From positions 1 to 5,137 of the forward strand of contig JBLHKL010000130.1 in NCBI GenBank assembly GCA_047618295.1: a DNA stretch of 5,137 nucleotides. The letters are read 5' to 3'. The notes beneath the pieces were generated by a model, which had not been told where the DNA came from, made no database searches, and saw nothing but the letters and a program-made list of their open reading frames with translations. The translations under genes were made by a program, and so were the position numbers. This document shows positions 5,029 through 5,137 of this stretch, one piece after another. The stretch is from UBA7359 sp047618295. Its GTDB lineage: Bacteria; Pseudomonadota; Gammaproteobacteria; Eutrophobiales; Eutrophobiaceae. Positions within the stretch are counted from its first letter, which is position 1. Every line of letters starts with the position of its first letter.

Positions 5029-5137
5029 CACTTATGGCTGCGGTTTCAACCGGTCGATGCAACACATGCATTAAAACGTTCTGCTGGTGTTTTATAGTCT
5101 AACGTTTTTCTTGGGCGTTCGTTTAATCTTCTTGCAA
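5021..5137 (-). mobile_element. Right end of an IS30-family insertion sequence (partial)
   Basis: The transposase C-terminus below runs off the window, so an IS30-type element enters from the right. IS30 elements end a few tens of bases after the transposase stop, so the boundary should lie near 5020-5045. The outer limit is a guess: the other terminal inverted repeat is not in the window for comparison. Confidence 0.5.
5046..5137 (-). CDS. IS30-family transposase, C-terminal fragment (5' end outside window)
   Basis: Read on the minus strand from 5135, the frame gives 29 residues and a TGA at 5048-5046. It contains RRLNERPRKTLDYKTPAE followed by RFNACVASTG. The N-x-R-PRK-T-L-x-(Y/F)-x-T-P-x-E signature is the standard C-terminus of IS30-family DDE transposases. 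The catalytic residues and most of the roughly 320-residue protein lie outside the window. Whether the element is intact cannot be told. It is convergent with the VOC/small-protein pair. Confidence 0.9.
   Translation of the reverse strand, partial: ARRLNERPRKTLDYKTPAERFNACVASTG

Noticed and set aside
5093..5099. AGTCTA-like half site near the right end
   Set aside because: It lies within the transposase coding sequence and has no partner arm.

Overview
The window looks like an AT-rich chromosomal segment from a gammaproteobacterium, quite possibly a marine one. The ferrochelatase fragment reads like enterobacterial and marine gammaproteobacterial HemH. Low G+C spacers, short degenerate intergenic repeats and an IS30-type transposase end fit the same picture. 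The genus cannot be fixed from the sequence alone.

Left part (1-2561): the 3' two-thirds of hemH (last step of haem synthesis) converges, across only 8 bp, on a TetR/AcrR-family repressor gene on the minus strand. The repressor is divergent from a two-gene operon: a cytoplasmic AhpD-like CxxC alkylhydroperoxidase/carboxymuconolactone decarboxylase-family enzyme, then an exported YHS-domain protein, closed by a clear intrinsic terminator. The divergent spacer holds two inverted repeats that share the core TAGAC-N6-GTCTA. One lies at the presumed start of the repressor transcript. The other lies exactly between a TTGACA -35 and a TACTTT -10 of the operon. This is a nearly complete repressor/operator/target module, probably for an oxidative or electrophile stress signal. 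The core resembles the box published for the electrophile sensor NemR.

Middle part (2579-4218): a uracil-DNA-glycosylase-superfamily gene starts 17 bp after the terminator with no Shine-Dalgarno sequence. It combines four cysteines spaced like the Fe-S ligands of family 4 enzymes with a SMUG1-like HPSPRN motif. Next come about 420 bp of AT-rich non-coding DNA with a perfect hairpin and degenerate repeat motifs, then a small exported protein of unknown function with two cysteines, then a roughly 100-bp repeat element bounded by TGTCCGCTT/AAGCGGACA.

Right part (4219-5137): a VOC-superfamily (glyoxalase-fold) metalloenzyme is followed 31 bp later by a 73-residue protein of unknown function, probably co-transcribed. 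The window ends in the C-terminus of an IS30-family transposase on the minus strand, so the region borders a mobile element. No RNA genes, CRISPR arrays or attachment sites were recognised. The strongest observation is the two-operator TetR module. The most unusual protein is the UDG-family enzyme.
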